Shown here: piece after piece, positions 24,804 through 32,721 of the stretch
Layout: the number at the start of each line of letters is the position of its first letter
Numbering within the stretch: the stretch's first letter is position 1
Source: Synergistaceae bacterium OttesenSCG-928-D05
GTDB taxonomy: Bacteria > Synergistota > Synergistia > Synergistales > Synergistaceae
Assembly (NCBI GenBank): GCA_030266985.1
Contig: JAJDJB010000016.1
Coordinates: 1-36,697, forward strand
DNA: 36,697 nucleotides
Reading direction: 5' to 3'
The notes under the pieces: model-generated
Seen by the model: the letters and a program-made list of their open reading frames with translations, nothing else
What the model was told of the DNA's origin: nothing
Databases searched by the model: none
Position numbers and translations under genes: made by a program

Positions 24804-25997
24804 TTGTTTTCGCAAAGAGTTATGGAGCATTTAGCGGGTTCGTCGGGCATCCGGGCGATGTTTGAAGAGGGCGCGCAGCTGAAAAAAATCTACGGTGCGG
24901 AAAACGTGTTCGATTTCAGTATCGGAAACCCGGATCCCGAGCCGCCGGCAGAGACGAAAGAGGCGCTGAAGAAATTCGTGCTTGAGGACAAGCCCGGCCT
25001 GCACTGGTATATGAGCAACGCCGGTTACGCGGACGTGCGCGCGAAAATCGCGGCGGACCTGAACAAAAGAAACGGCAGCAGTACGCTGTCAGGCGATAAT
25101 ATCGTCATGACGGTCGGTGCGGGCGGCGGGCTTAACGTGATCTTAAAATCGCTGCTGAACCCCGGCGAAGAAGTGATCGTCTTCTCGCCTTTCTTTGTCG
25201 AATATGGATTCTACATCGACAACCACGGCGGGAAAATGGTCGTGATCGAAACGGATCCCGAAACGTTCCAGCCCGATCTGGACGTCCTTGAGCAGAGCAT
25301 CACGCCGCGCACGAAAGCGATATTGATCAACTCGCCGCACAATCCGACGGGCGTCATTTACAGCGAGGAAAAACTGCGCGCGATGGCACTTCTAATGGAA
25401 GCGAAAGAAAGAGAATACGGCACGACGATCTTTTTGATCTCCGACGAGCCTTACCGCGACATCGTCTACGACGGAGCAACGGTGCCGAGCGTTCTCGCAA
25501 TTTTTAAAAATTCGCTGATCGGTTATTCCTACAGTAAATCGCTCTCGCTGCCAGGCGAACGCATCGGTTACGTGGCCGCGAACAACATGATCGAAAATAT
25601 CGACGCGCTCATGGACGCGCTGATTTTTGCGAACCGCTCGCTGGGGTTTGTCAACGCGCCGTCCCTTTTCCAGAAAGTCGTGGGCGAATCGCTTGACGCG
25701 AAAGTAGACGTAGGCATCTATCAGGAGCGCCGCGACATGCTTTACAACCACCTGATCGAATGCGGGTTTGACTGCATTAAGCCGGGCGGGGCGTTCTACC
25801 TTTTCCCGAAATGCCCGATTCCCGATGTCATGGAGTTCAAAAACCGTGCGCTGAAACACAACATCATCCTCGTGCCGGGAACCGGTTTCGGCAGTTCAAA
25901 ACATTTCCGCCTCGCTTATTGCTGCAGCGTCGAAACGATCAAAAAATCGCTGCCCGCGTTCACCGCGCTTGCGAAAGAGGTTGGAATTAAGAAATAA
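24804..25997 (+). CDS. Class I/II PLP-dependent aminotransferase
   Basis: The TTG at 24804 has AGGAGGA 6-7 nt upstream. The 397-residue protein is a fold-type I aminotransferase of the AspC/AlaA superfamily, but of a distinct group that begins QRVMEHLAGSSGIRAMFEEGAQL and continues VFDFSIGNPDPEPP. The aspartate-aminotransferase-like elements are TVGAGGGLNVILKSLLNPGEEV, INSPHNPTGVIY, SDEPYRDIVYDG, and the PLP lysine Lys245 in YSYSKSLSLPGERIGYV. The substrate-binding Arg is in HFRLAYC. The amino donor is unclear. It sits directly after alaA and is followed by a strong terminator, so the two probably share T-box control. Confidence 0.88.
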   Translation: MFSQRVMEHLAGSSGIRAMFEEGAQLKKIYGAENVFDFSIGNPDPEPPAETKEALKKFVLEDKPGLHWYMSNAGYADVRAKIAADLNKRNGSSTLSGDNIVMTVGAGGGLNVILKSLLNPGEEVIVFSPFFVEYGFYIDNHGGKMVVIETDPETFQPDLDVLEQSITPRTKAILINSPHNPTGVIYSEEKLRAMALLMEAKEREYGTTIFLISDEPYRDIVYDGATVPSVLAIFKNSLIGYSYSKSLSLPGERIGYVAANNMIENIDALMDALIFANRSLGFVNAPSLFQKVVGESLDAKVDVGIYQERRDMLYNHLIECGFDCIKPGGAFYLFPKCPIPDVMEFKNRALKHNIILVPGTGFGSSKHFRLAYCCSVETIKKSLPAFTALAKEVGIKK

Positions 25998-26026
25998 AGT
26001 TTGTCAGTCATCGACAAATAATGAAG

Positions 26027-26069
26027 CGCCGCCGTTTGTTCCTGTTCAGGAAAACGGCGGCGTTTTTTG
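26027..26069 (+). terminator. Terminator after the aminotransferase genes
   Basis: An 11-bp stem (CGCCGCCGTTT / AAACGGCGGCG) encloses a loop that itself contains CCTG TT CAGG, and is followed by six T residues. Confidence 0.9.
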
Positions 26070-26088
26070 TTTGATTAAAAAAAGCGTG

Positions 26089-26484
26089 TCAGGAATTTGT
26101 TTCTACACAGCTTCGTTCAAGAAAGGCAGTTATCTCCGGTTTGTGCATTTTGCCCGAAGCAACGGAACGGACCATTTCATAAAGCTCATCCGGGTCAGCC
26201 TGTATTTCCCGGTTGTGCAACTCTAAAAAATATAGGCATGCGGCGAGTCCCGTCCGTTTATTCCCATCAATAAAGGGATGGTTTTGCACGATGTGATACA
26301 GGTATGCCGCCGCCATACCGAAAGGAAATTCATGAAAATACTCGTCGCCGATTCCAGCCATGGGCATTGTCATGGCGGACTCCAAAAGCGCCTGTTCTCT
26401 GATACCGTGCGAACCGCCGTACAACTCAATCTGCTCGATATGAAACTCCAGGATTTCTTCTATCGTAAAAAAAGAGGGCGTCAT
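26089..26484 (-). CDS. Doc-family toxin (Fic fold)
   Basis: A 131-residue protein with the typical Doc opening (IEEILEFHIEQIELYGGSHGIREQALLESAMTMP). The catalytic motif is HPFIDGNKRTG, His69 to Arg77, matching the Doc form HxFxDxNKR of the Fic motif. In phage P1, Doc phosphorylates elongation factor Tu and halts translation. The ATG comes six nucleotides after the antitoxin stop with no independent Shine-Dalgarno sequence, so translation is coupled and toxin output kept low. The protein looks intact. Confidence 0.9.
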   Translation of the reverse strand: MTPSFFTIEEILEFHIEQIELYGGSHGIREQALLESAMTMPMAGIGDEYFHEFPFGMAAAYLYHIVQNHPFIDGNKRTGLAACLYFLELHNREIQADPDELYEMVRSVASGKMHKPEITAFLERSCVETNS

Positions 26485-26490
26485 GGGGTC

Positions 26491-26718
26491 TTAGTTTGCA
26501 AGCCGCTCAAACGTGCTTTTATATTTTTCGTTGATCTTATGCCTGATTTGCATGAGCTTTTCTGCCCTTTCCGGGTCTACCACGGGCGAAAGCGTGAGTG
26601 ATTTTCCATCCGTCGAAATGGAGATCGGCGTGTCCGCTTCAATGTGCAGCAGTTCCAAAATAGGTTTATCGATGACCAGAGCAAGACTGTTGCCATGCTT
26701 CGTGAGAGTTTTTATCAT
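26491..26718 (-). CDS. AbrB/MazE-type antitoxin for Doc
   Basis: A 75-residue protein with an N-terminal SpoVT-AbrB swapped-hairpin domain (MIKTLTKHGNSLALVIDKPILELLHIEADTPISI). A charged helical tail (AEKLMQIRHKINEKYKSTFERLAN) follows and probably occupies the toxin. AGGAG precedes the ATG by about 9 nt. It is the first gene of the toxin-antitoxin pair. The upstream DNA at 26720-26765 has ACTTACGAA/ACTACGAA repeats on the reverse strand and a TAGAAT -10-like hexamer, a plausible autoregulatory site. Doc toxins more often pair with Phd-like antitoxins, though AbrB-type partners are known. Confidence 0.88.
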   Translation of the reverse strand: MIKTLTKHGNSLALVIDKPILELLHIEADTPISISTDGKSLTLSPVVDPERAEKLMQIRHKINEKYKSTFERLAN

Positions 26719-26871
26719 CTAAAATTCTCCTTTCGTAGTCACTTCGTAAGTACAATGTATTCTATCATAAAAGAGAAGAAAAGAAAACGTTGGCGCACTA
26801 TTTTACAGAGTGTCAGAGTGATAGAATATATGGACTTTAGCGAAAGGCGACAAAGCAGGGGCGTGAGAGAT

Positions 26872-27369
26872 ATGACACCGATGTTTATTTCATCCAATCA
26901 AATTCTGCTGCGTGTTGCGCTGGCAACTTTGTGCGGGCTTGTGTTCGGCCTTGAGCGGAAGCGCAGCCTGAAACCGGTGGGCGCGCGCACGCATATACTT
27001 GTTTGCCTTGCCGCCTGCACGATCGCGATCATCTCGGCCTATGGCTTTACGGATATTTACCATACGTATCCGGAGAACGTCAGCGTGCGGACCGACCCGG
27101 CGCGGCTTGTCGTGGGTCTTTTGACGGGCATTGGTTTCATTGGCGCGGGGATCATCGTGAAAACGGCGTCGGGGGCCGTGCAGGGCGTTACGACCGCCGC
27201 GGAGATTTTTCTGGTCTCGGTGCTCGGGATCGTGATTGGGCTGGGACATTTCCCGCTAGCGGGCCTCGTTTCCGTCATCGCGATCATCACCTTGCAATCG
27301 GAGCGAATACATTTTCGTGCGCGGCAGAAAAAAGCGGAACGAAAGTCGCGCGACAAAGAAACGGAATAA
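26872..27369 (+). CDS. MgtC/SapB family membrane protein
   Basis: The product is 165 residues if ATG 26872 is used; GTG 26863 and ATG 26881 are also possible. The conserved MgtC block is complete: RVALATLCGLVFGLERKRSL, then KPVGARTHILVCLAAC, then ARLVVGLLTGIGFIGAGIIVK and VQGVTTAAEIFLVSVLGIVIGLG. About five membrane helices and a basic C-terminal tail are predicted. It lacks the long C-terminal ACT-like domain of virulence MgtC, so it is the short SapB-like form. Roles in Mg2+ stress or ATP-synthase control are known for relatives only. Confidence 0.88.
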   Translation: MTPMFISSNQILLRVALATLCGLVFGLERKRSLKPVGARTHILVCLAACTIAIISAYGFTDIYHTYPENVSVRTDPARLVVGLLTGIGFIGAGIIVKTASGAVQGVTTAAEIFLVSVLGIVIGLGHFPLAGLVSVIAIITLQSERIHFRARQKKAERKSRDKETE

Positions 27370-27390
27370 ACAAGATAATCAAGAAAATAA

Positions 27391-27427
27391 AAAATCCCGC
27401 TGGAAAACCGGCGGGATTTTTTTGTGC
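27391..27427. terminator. Bidirectional terminator between mgtC-like gene and rnfB
   Basis: A 13-bp stem (AAAATCCCGCTGG / CCGGCGGGATTTT, one wobble pair) with a 4-nt loop has T-runs on both strands. It ends the mgtC-like gene and the six-gene rnf operon. Confidence 0.92.
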
Positions 27428-27446
27428 AGTTTGATTTTTTAATTGC

Positions 27447-28340
27447 TTATTCGGCGGGTTTTGTTTCCGTTTCCTTTTGCGCCGCAGCTTCTTTTTCCGC
27501 GTTTATTTCGCAGAGCGTTTTTTCCGCCTGTTCTCTTTCCCATTTCGACCGCCTGTCGATGATACATTTGGTCGGGCATTTTGAAACGCAGACGCCGCAG
27601 TTGATGCACTTTTCGACGTGGATCTCCGCGAGCGCGCCTTTCATTTCAATCGCCTGCACAGGGCAGCTGCGCACGCACATCGTGCAGCCGATGCAGCCGA
27701 CGGAACAGGCTTTTTTCACATCGGGGCCGCGCAGCGGCGAGCTGCAAGCGACCTGGACTTTTGTTTTTCTCGGTACGAGCGAGAGCACTTCGCGCGGGCA
27801 CTGTGCCACGCAGGTGCCGCAGCCGACGCATTTTTCGATGTCGACGACGGCGAGACCGTCTCTGATCGACATCGCGCCGAATACGCAGACGCGCGCGCAG
27901 GTTCCGAGGCCGAGACAGCCGAAACGGCAGGCGTTTGGCCCCTTGCCGGGGACAACCGCCGCCTGACGGCAGTCCGCGAAGCCGTAATAAACGCTGTCTT
28001 TTACCGTTTTTTCAGGCGAGCCCTGGCATTTCAGGAACGCGACTTTCGGTTCGTCGCCGCTTGCTTCCACGCCGAGTATCTCAGACAGCCGTTCGACCAG
28101 AACAGAGCCGCCCGCCGCGCATGAAGTGATCGGCGCTTCTCCCGCCACGACCGCTTCGGCGTAGCCGTCGCAGCCGGCATAGCCGCATCCGCCGCAGTTT
28201 GCGCCGGGGAGCACGGTACGGACCTGGATTTGGCGCGGGTCGACTTCGACGTAGAACGCCTTCGAGGCGTACGCGAGGAGCGCGCCGAAAATCAGTCCGA
28301 GGCCGCCCATGATGATTGCCGGATAAATCATTCCAGTCAT
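27447..28340 (-). CDS. rnfB: Rnf complex subunit B (ferredoxin-type electron entry)
   Basis: A 297-residue subunit with one N-terminal membrane helix (IYPAIIMGGLGLIFGALLAYA). A 4Fe-4S domain follows with Cys49, Cys52, Cys57 and Cys74 (NCGGCGYAGC). The C-terminal ferredoxin domain carries four further cysteine clusters: CRFGCLGLGTCARVC, CVGCGTCVAQCP, CSVGCIGCTMCVRSCP and CINCGVCVSKCP. RnfB receives electrons from reduced ferredoxin. AGGAGG precedes the ATG, and it is the last gene of the operon, as in the clostridial order. The lysine- and glutamate-rich tail is unremarkable. Confidence 0.95.
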   Translation of the reverse strand: MTGMIYPAIIMGGLGLIFGALLAYASKAFYVEVDPRQIQVRTVLPGANCGGCGYAGCDGYAEAVVAGEAPITSCAAGGSVLVERLSEILGVEASGDEPKVAFLKCQGSPEKTVKDSVYYGFADCRQAAVVPGKGPNACRFGCLGLGTCARVCVFGAMSIRDGLAVVDIEKCVGCGTCVAQCPREVLSLVPRKTKVQVACSSPLRGPDVKKACSVGCIGCTMCVRSCPVQAIEMKGALAEIHVEKCINCGVCVSKCPTKCIIDRRSKWEREQAEKTLCEINAEKEAAAQKETETKPAE

Positions 28341-28351
28341 CTGCGCACCTC

Positions 28352-28930
28352 CTAAATGATCCCGCTGAAGCCCATGAAGGCGATGGACATAAGTCCAGCC
28401 GTCACGAGCGCGATCGGGAGGCCGCGCAGGCAGCGCGGCATCGACTGGCTGACTTCGATGCGTTCGCGGATGCCCGCCATGAGCACGATTGCGATCAAAA
28501 ATCCGATCGACGCGCCGAGTGTGTGCACGATCGACTCGATGAGACCGTATTTTTCGTTCATGTTGATGACGGCGACGCCCAAAACCGCGCAGTTTGTCGT
28601 GATGAGCGGAAGGAAGATGCCGAGCGATTTATAGAGGCCCGGCTGGATTTTCTTCAGCACGATCTCGACGAACTGGACGAGCGCCGCGATTACGAGGATG
28701 AACGACAGCGTGTATAGGTACTGCAAATTGAGCGGCACGAGGATGTATTCGAAGATGAGCCAGGTCATCGTCGACGCCATGAGCATGACGAAGATAACCG
28801 CAAATCCCATCCCCTTCGCGGTCTCGAGCTTGCTTGAAACGCCCAGGAACGGGCAGCAGCCGAGAAAGCGCGCCAGCAGGATGTTATTGACAAAGATCGA
28901 GCCGATAAAGAGCGCCAAAAGACCGCTCAT
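28352..28930 (-). CDS. rnfA: Rnf complex subunit A
   Basis: A 192-residue integral membrane protein with six helices, recognisable by LLALFIGSIFVNNILLARFLGCCPFLGVS, GMGFAVIFVMLMASTMTWLIFEYILVPL and FLPLITTNCAVLGVAVIN. The Cys in each of the two half-repeats (RFLGCCPF, TTNCAVLG) is where a membrane 2Fe-2S centre shared with RnfE binds in solved Rnf/NQR structures. Its ATG overlaps the rnfE stop by one base (TAATG). Confidence 0.95.
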   Translation of the reverse strand: MSGLLALFIGSIFVNNILLARFLGCCPFLGVSSKLETAKGMGFAVIFVMLMASTMTWLIFEYILVPLNLQYLYTLSFILVIAALVQFVEIVLKKIQPGLYKSLGIFLPLITTNCAVLGVAVINMNEKYGLIESIVHTLGASIGFLIAIVLMAGIRERIEVSQSMPRCLRGLPIALVTAGLMSIAFMGFSGII

Positions 28931-29667
28931 TACGCATCAGCCTCCTTTTTTTCCGCGCTTGCGCAGGGTACCGACTGGTTGCCTCCGCCGCAGAGCGATT
29001 TCAGGCTGCAGCCTTCGCATGCGCCCAGCTTTTCCCAACCGTCGTAGGTGGAAATCGAGCCGGTGGCCTGTTCTTCTTTCCGGATTTGATAAGCGCGGAA
29101 GAGCGCGACCAGAATGCCGAACGTGATGAAGCCGCCCGGAGCCAGGATCATGAGCAGGGCGGGTTCAATCGCGGGAGGCAGGATCGCGAAGTTAAAGACG
29201 GAGCCGTTTCCGAACAGTTCGCGGATGCTCCCCATGATTGTAAGCGCGAGCGTAAAGCCAAGTCCCATGCCCACGCCGTCGAACAGGGAATCGATCACGC
29301 TGTTTTTAAAGGCGAACGCCTCGGCGCGCGCCAGGATAATGCAGTTGACGACGATCAGCGGGATAAAGATCCCGAGCGACTTGTCGAGCGCGGGCGCATA
29401 CGCGGCGATCAGCAGCTGGACGACCGTGACGAAGCCCGCGATGACGACGATAAACGCGGGAATGCGTATCTCGTCGGGGATAAATTTCCGGATTGCGGAG
29501 ATAACGACGTTCGATCCCATGAGGACCGCCGTGGCGGCAAGTCCCATGCCGAAACCGTCCGACGCGCTCGAAGTGACGGCGAGCGTCGGGCAAATTCCGA
29601 GCAGGAGGACGAACGAAGGGTTCTCCTTGATTAGCCCGTTTTTAATGAGTGTGAGAGGATTCATCAT
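28930..29667 (-). CDS. rnfE: Rnf complex subunit E with cysteine-rich C-terminal tail
   Basis: Start ATG at 29667, with AGGAGG about 9 nt upstream; the product is 245 residues. Six helices mirror RnfA, with the centre-binding Cys in LLGICPTLAVTSSASDG and LIVVNCIILARAEAF. After the last helix (GFITFGILVALFRAYQ) there is a soluble tail of about 45 residues with Cys217, Cys220, Cys226 and Cys235 (GACEGCSLKSLCGG, then NQSVPC). That spacing could hold a metal or Fe-S centre on the cytoplasmic face. I do not know whether this tail is common in the phylum. Confidence 0.93.
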   Translation of the reverse strand: MMNPLTLIKNGLIKENPSFVLLLGICPTLAVTSSASDGFGMGLAATAVLMGSNVVISAIRKFIPDEIRIPAFIVVIAGFVTVVQLLIAAYAPALDKSLGIFIPLIVVNCIILARAEAFAFKNSVIDSLFDGVGMGLGFTLALTIMGSIRELFGNGSVFNFAILPPAIEPALLMILAPGGFITFGILVALFRAYQIRKEEQATGSISTYDGWEKLGACEGCSLKSLCGGGNQSVPCASAEKKEADA

Positions 29668-29680
29668 TTTCCTGTCCTCC

Positions 29681-30298
29681 TTATTGCGCGGACGCGCCGC
29701 TGAGGCCGTCGAGTTCATCGAGTCCGCCTGCGCCGCCTTCGCCCATGATGCGCGAACGCCAGTATCTGACCGCGGTGTTTACCCCGGTCACGACAGCGCT
29801 GGATGTGATCGTAGCGCCAGAGATTGCCGAAATTTCTTCGTCGGAAGCGGGCGGATTTTTCGTTACGGCAAAAAGCGCCGCCTTTTTATCCTCGAACTGC
29901 CCCATAAAGGGCTGAGCGGCCGCCTTTGCGCCAAGTCCCGGCGTCTCTTCGTGGCTCAGAATTTTGATGCCCTTCACGAGACCGTCGTTCGCAATCCCGA
30001 CCACGACTTCGACCGGGCCGCCGTAACCTTTCGGCGTGACGGTGATGTTGTAGCCGAGTACTTCCCCGTCCTTGCTGCCTTCGTTCACTTCTTTTATAAT
30101 GCCCGTCGGGTCGTTCTCGACCTCGAGCTGTTTGAACTCGGCCGCGCCGGGTAGGGTCGCCGCAAGCGCTTCCATTTTTTCCTTTTCCTTCGCGATGCGG
30201 ATCGGCTCAAGCGTAAGCGTATACACGCCGCCCAGAATCAAACCGGTCACCGCGGTGATGACGAGAAGCACGAAACCCAGTTTAAAAATCTTAGCCAT
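29681..30298 (-). CDS. rnfG: Rnf complex subunit G (covalent flavoprotein)
   Basis: A 205-residue subunit with one N-terminal membrane helix (FVLLVITAVTGLILGGVYTLTL) and a periplasmic FMN-binding domain. The motif ISGATITSSAVV places SGAT at 160-163, with Thr163 the likely site of covalent FMN attachment by an ApbE flavin transferase, which is not in this window. HEETPGLGAKAA is another family hallmark. The start overlaps the end of rnfD (ATGGCTAA). The Gly/Asp-rich tail is short and probably flexible. Confidence 0.94.
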   Translation of the reverse strand: MAKIFKLGFVLLVITAVTGLILGGVYTLTLEPIRIAKEKEKMEALAATLPGAAEFKQLEVENDPTGIIKEVNEGSKDGEVLGYNITVTPKGYGGPVEVVVGIANDGLVKGIKILSHEETPGLGAKAAAQPFMGQFEDKKAALFAVTKNPPASDEEISAISGATITSSAVVTGVNTAVRYWRSRIMGEGGAGGLDELDGLSGASAQ

Positions 30299-31217
30299 GC
30301 TTCTTCACCTCCCCGAAAACGCGCGGACGCAGGAGCTTGTCGATCAGCGGAACAGTCAGGTTCATAATGAGGATCGAATAAGAAACGCCCTCGGGATAAC
30401 CGCCGAACGTACGAATCAGCGTCGTGAGAAGGCCGCAGCCGAGCGCGAAGAGCACCTGCCCTTTTCGCGTCATCGGCGAGGTCGTGTAATCCGTCGCCAT
30501 GAAAATCGCGCCGAGCATAAGGCCGCCGCAGAAAATTTCATAAACGGGACCCGCCGGGCGTCCCAGCACTGCGGAAAGCGCGGCGACCGTTGCAACATAT
30601 ACGACGGGGATATGCCAGGAAACAATTTTCTTCGCAAGCAGGATCGCGAAACCGATCAGAAGCGCGATTGCCGACGTTTCGCCGATGCAGCCGCCGATAT
30701 TTCCGATAAAAACGTCGCAGAGCGCGGGGAGTTCCGCGGAACCGCCCTTGATCAGCGCAAGCGGCGTCGCGCCGGACACGCCGTCGATCGTCCACGTCGT
30801 CATCGCGACCGGCCAGCTCGTGAGCATCATCGCGCGGCCGGCGAGCGCCGGGTTCACGATGTTGAAGCCAATGCCGCCGAAAAACTGCTTCACGACGATA
30901 ATCGCGAACAGCGAACCGACCGCCGCCATCCAGAAGGGAATCGTCGGCGGGAGGTTATAGGCAAGCAGAAGGCCCGTCACCGCCGCGGACAGGTCGCCCG
31001 ACGTACTTTGCTGTTTCATGCCTTTCTGCCAGACATATTCCGCAAGAACCGAGAAAACAACGCAAACCGCCATGACCGCGAGCGCGCGCAGGCCGAGGAA
31101 ATAGACCCCCGCCGCTCCCGCGGGCGCAAGCGCGATCAGCACCCATCCCATGACGGCGCGCGTGTCCTGTGCGGCGTGAATGTGCGGGGAACTTGATACC
31201 GCAAGAAGCCGTTCCAT
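30291..31217 (-). CDS. rnfD: Rnf complex subunit D (covalent flavoprotein)
   Basis: The 308-residue membrane subunit starts at the ATG that overlaps the rnfC stop by one base (TAATG). The longer open frame upstream is only the opposite end of rnfC. The family segments are SSSPHIHAAQDTRAVMGWVLIALAP, STSGDLSAAVTGLLLAYNLPP, and FNIVNPALAGRAMMLTSWP. The FMN site is VSGATPLAL with Thr151. Later helices include GAIFMATDYTTSPMTRKGQ. RnfD and RnfG pass electrons through the membrane while ions are pumped. Confidence 0.95.
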   Translation of the reverse strand: MERLLAVSSSPHIHAAQDTRAVMGWVLIALAPAGAAGVYFLGLRALAVMAVCVVFSVLAEYVWQKGMKQQSTSGDLSAAVTGLLLAYNLPPTIPFWMAAVGSLFAIIVVKQFFGGIGFNIVNPALAGRAMMLTSWPVAMTTWTIDGVSGATPLALIKGGSAELPALCDVFIGNIGGCIGETSAIALLIGFAILLAKKIVSWHIPVVYVATVAALSAVLGRPAGPVYEIFCGGLMLGAIFMATDYTTSPMTRKGQVLFALGCGLLTTLIRTFGGYPEGVSYSILIMNLTVPLIDKLLRPRVFGEVKKHG

Positions 31218-32551
31218 TATTTCGTCGCCGCCTTTCTGCGCATCGCCATGATCGTCTGCTTCCCGTCGCGGAACGAAGGCGTCAGGAATCTGTGCGCGGG
31301 GCAGACGTAAGAGCAGGAACCGCACTCGATGCAGTTCATGCCGAAATTTTCTTCAAAAGCCGCATAATCGCGCAGCAGCGCGAACGCGTTCATCAGCTGC
31401 GGCTGGAGGCCGACCGGACATGCCTCGACGCAGCGTCCGCAGCGAATGCACGGCGTTTCCGCAGCCATGCATGCAGTCTTTGCCGTGAGCGCCAGAATGC
31501 CCGACGTACTTTTCACGACGGGGATATCGATCGATTTGATCGTCACGCCCATCATCGGGCCGCCCGAGAGGATTTTAACGGGCTGTTCCTTGAAACCGCC
31601 GCAGAAGTCCACCAGCTCGCGCACGGAAGTGCCGAGCGGCATCTCGAGATTTTTCGGTTCGGCAACCGCCTCGCCCGTTACGGTGATGATCCTTGTCAGC
31701 ACGGGCTTGCCCTCTGCGATCGCCTGCCAGATCTGGTGAGTCGTACGCGTGTTCAGCACGATGCAGCCCACGTCCGCGGGCAGCGCGGTGACGGGATATT
31801 CCTGCTTCGTAACCGCTTCGATCACCATTTTCTCCGCGCCCTGCGGATATTTCACCGCGAGAGGCTGCACGGAAATACGGTCCGCGTAAGGGGCGGCGGT
31901 CTTCTGCATGATCTCGATCGCCTCGGGTTTATTGTTTTCAATCGCAATAACGCCCTTCGCGTCGGGGAAAAGACGCAGCATCAGGCGCAGGCCGCCCACG
32001 ATTTTCTCGGGATCCTCGCGCATGAGCCTGTCGTCGCAAGTCAGGTATGGTTCGCACTCGACCGCGTTGACGAGCACCCATTTAATCGCCTTATCCGGCG
32101 GCGGCGAAAGCTTTACCGCGGTCGGGAACGTTGCGCCGCCAAATCCCACGATGCCTGCGTCGCGGATGCGCTTTACATATTCCTTCGGGTCGATCTGCTC
32201 GTAATCGGGCAGCGGCTGCCAGGACGGGTCAAGTTCGTATCTGCCGTCATTTTCAACCACGACGGATTCTTCCAAAATACCCGATGAAGTCAGCTTTAAA
32301 CCGATTTCTTTTACAGTGCCGGAAACGCTCGAAAGCACGGGAGCGGAAACGAACGCTTCCGTGTCGCCCAGTTTCTGTCCCGCAAGTACCGCGTCGCCTT
32401 TTTTCACGACCGGTTTACAGGGCGCGCCCAGATTCTGCGCCATGGGAAATACGAGATCACCGAGCGGAAGATACTGTTCGATCTTCTTATCCGCCGTGAA
32501 CTCTTTTTTCTGGGGCGGGTGGGTGCCCCCCCAGAAAGTAGGAAGTTTCAT
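31217..32551 (-). CDS. rnfC: Rnf complex subunit C (NAD-side subunit)
   Basis: The 444-residue first gene of the operon encodes the peripheral subunit that binds FMN and NADH. The N-terminus (TFWGGTHPPQKK) and Gly-rich nucleotide region (GIVGFGGATFPTAVKL) match RnfC. LVNAVECEPYLTCDDRLM is the flavin/NAD-site segment shared with NuoF. Two 4Fe-4S motifs follow, at Cys368/371/374/378 (CIRCGRCVEACP) and Cys407/410/413/417 (CIECGSCSYVCP). GGGAGG precedes the ATG. Gene order C-D-G-E-A-B is the clostridial type. The presence of the full complex fits ferredoxin-linked amino-acid fermentation. Confidence 0.96.
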   Translation of the reverse strand: MKLPTFWGGTHPPQKKEFTADKKIEQYLPLGDLVFPMAQNLGAPCKPVVKKGDAVLAGQKLGDTEAFVSAPVLSSVSGTVKEIGLKLTSSGILEESVVVENDGRYELDPSWQPLPDYEQIDPKEYVKRIRDAGIVGFGGATFPTAVKLSPPPDKAIKWVLVNAVECEPYLTCDDRLMREDPEKIVGGLRLMLRLFPDAKGVIAIENNKPEAIEIMQKTAAPYADRISVQPLAVKYPQGAEKMVIEAVTKQEYPVTALPADVGCIVLNTRTTHQIWQAIAEGKPVLTRIITVTGEAVAEPKNLEMPLGTSVRELVDFCGGFKEQPVKILSGGPMMGVTIKSIDIPVVKSTSGILALTAKTACMAAETPCIRCGRCVEACPVGLQPQLMNAFALLRDYAAFEENFGMNCIECGSCSYVCPAHRFLTPSFRDGKQTIMAMRRKAATK

Positions 32552-32721
32552 ACTGTTGCCTCCCTTTTACTTTCTTCTATTACATTGTGAAATCATGATA
32601 AAAGCGCACAGCAGAACGCTGCGTAGCACCAAGCCATAATTTTATCACCTTTGAGCGAAAAATAAATCAAAAGAAGAGAACATATTATAATGAAAGGTTA
32701 AATATAGCGCCGCGTTTTATA

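Noticed and set aside
29114-32287. Several plus-strand frames of 340-375 codons opposite the rnf operon
   Set aside because: All are antisense to clearly conserved Rnf subunits with cluster and flavin motifs, and their translations are low-complexity Arg/Asp/His-rich.
32684-32690. A plus-strand TATAAT between rnfC and the ABC gene
   Set aside because: Both neighbours are on the reverse strand and no plus-strand gene follows, so it is probably fortuitous.
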